A DNA stretch of 5,315 nucleotides from Nitrospirales bacterium. Lineage in GTDB: Bacteria; Nitrospirota; Thermodesulfovibrionia; Thermodesulfovibrionales; Dissulfurispiraceae. The first letter of the stretch is position 1. Each line of letters starts with the position of its first letter. The DNA lies in assembly GCA_020846375.1 (NCBI GenBank), contig JADLDZ010000365.1:1-5315 (forward strand). The letters run 5' to 3'. Positions 5,268 through 5,315 of this stretch are shown piece after piece. The notes beneath the pieces are model-generated. The model was given only the letters and a program-made list of their open reading frames with translations, searched no databases and was not told where the DNA came from. The position numbers and the translations under genes are program-made.

Positions 5268-5315
5268 GGAATCCCCTAATTTTATTTGATTTTTTCTATT
5301 TTTTTTACCATAATA
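5268..5315 (-). promoter_or_regulatory. AT-rich leader of lysA with ribosome binding site and possible -10 box
   Basis: The 48 bases before lysA are strongly AT-rich, unlike the genes around them, which suggests a true intergenic or promoter region. AGGGGA (5277-5272) is a good Shine-Dalgarno sequence. TATTAT (5315-5310) differs from the sigma-70 -10 consensus at one position, but any -35 box would lie beyond the window, so the promoter call is weak. Confidence 0.35.

Noticed and set aside
3192..5279. A 695-codon open frame on the plus strand opposite lysA and dapF
   Set aside because: It lies antisense to two complete enzymes with all catalytic motifs. Its translation is rich in H, R, D, G and P with no recognisable domain, as expected from the complement of GC-rich codons.

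Overview
The window reads as bacterial chromosome from a GC-rich, probably Gram-negative organism. All genes lie on the minus strand. A lysA-dapF-dapA order, a stand-alone PilZ protein and an exported TlpA-type thioredoxin would fit Nitrospirota or a deltaproteobacterial lineage (Desulfobacterota). That placement is inference from gene content, not a demonstrated affiliation.

Layout in the direction of transcription (high to low coordinates): an AT-rich leader (5268-5315); lysA, diaminopimelate decarboxylase (5267-4014); a 36-nt gap holding an RNA hairpin that places the dapF ribosome binding site in its loop; dapF, diaminopimelate epimerase (3977-3138); a small PilZ-domain gene starting at TTG and overlapping the dapF stop by 4 nt (3141-2860); a short gap with a perfect 8-bp stem-loop; dapA, dihydrodipicolinate synthase (2825-1953); and a TlpA/ResA-like thioredoxin (1969-1400) whose start lies inside the end of dapA. 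The close packing and overlaps suggest one transcript. DapA makes the first committed intermediate of the lysine/DAP branch, DapF makes meso-DAP for peptidoglycan and lysine, and LysA decarboxylates it to lysine. dapB and the middle-pathway enzymes (dapL, or dapD/C/E) are not in the window.

Downstream of the operon, 918-1399 has no credible gene. It holds two kinds of repeat: a GTCATTCC/GGAATGAC palindromic family (about 930-1123) and a G/C-rich element (1158-1354) with inverted-repeat ends around degenerate 31-33-bp tandem units.

Positions 4-914 are a complete IS5-family insertion sequence of the two-ORF IS427/IS1031 type, with perfect 20-bp terminal inverted repeats and a TAA target duplication. 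Its transposase is split at an A7 run, with the three DDE residues spread over both frames.

No clearly new system is present. The points most worth a second look are the PilZ gene inside the lysine/DAP operon, the two intergenic RNA hairpins, the split transposase and the composite repeat.
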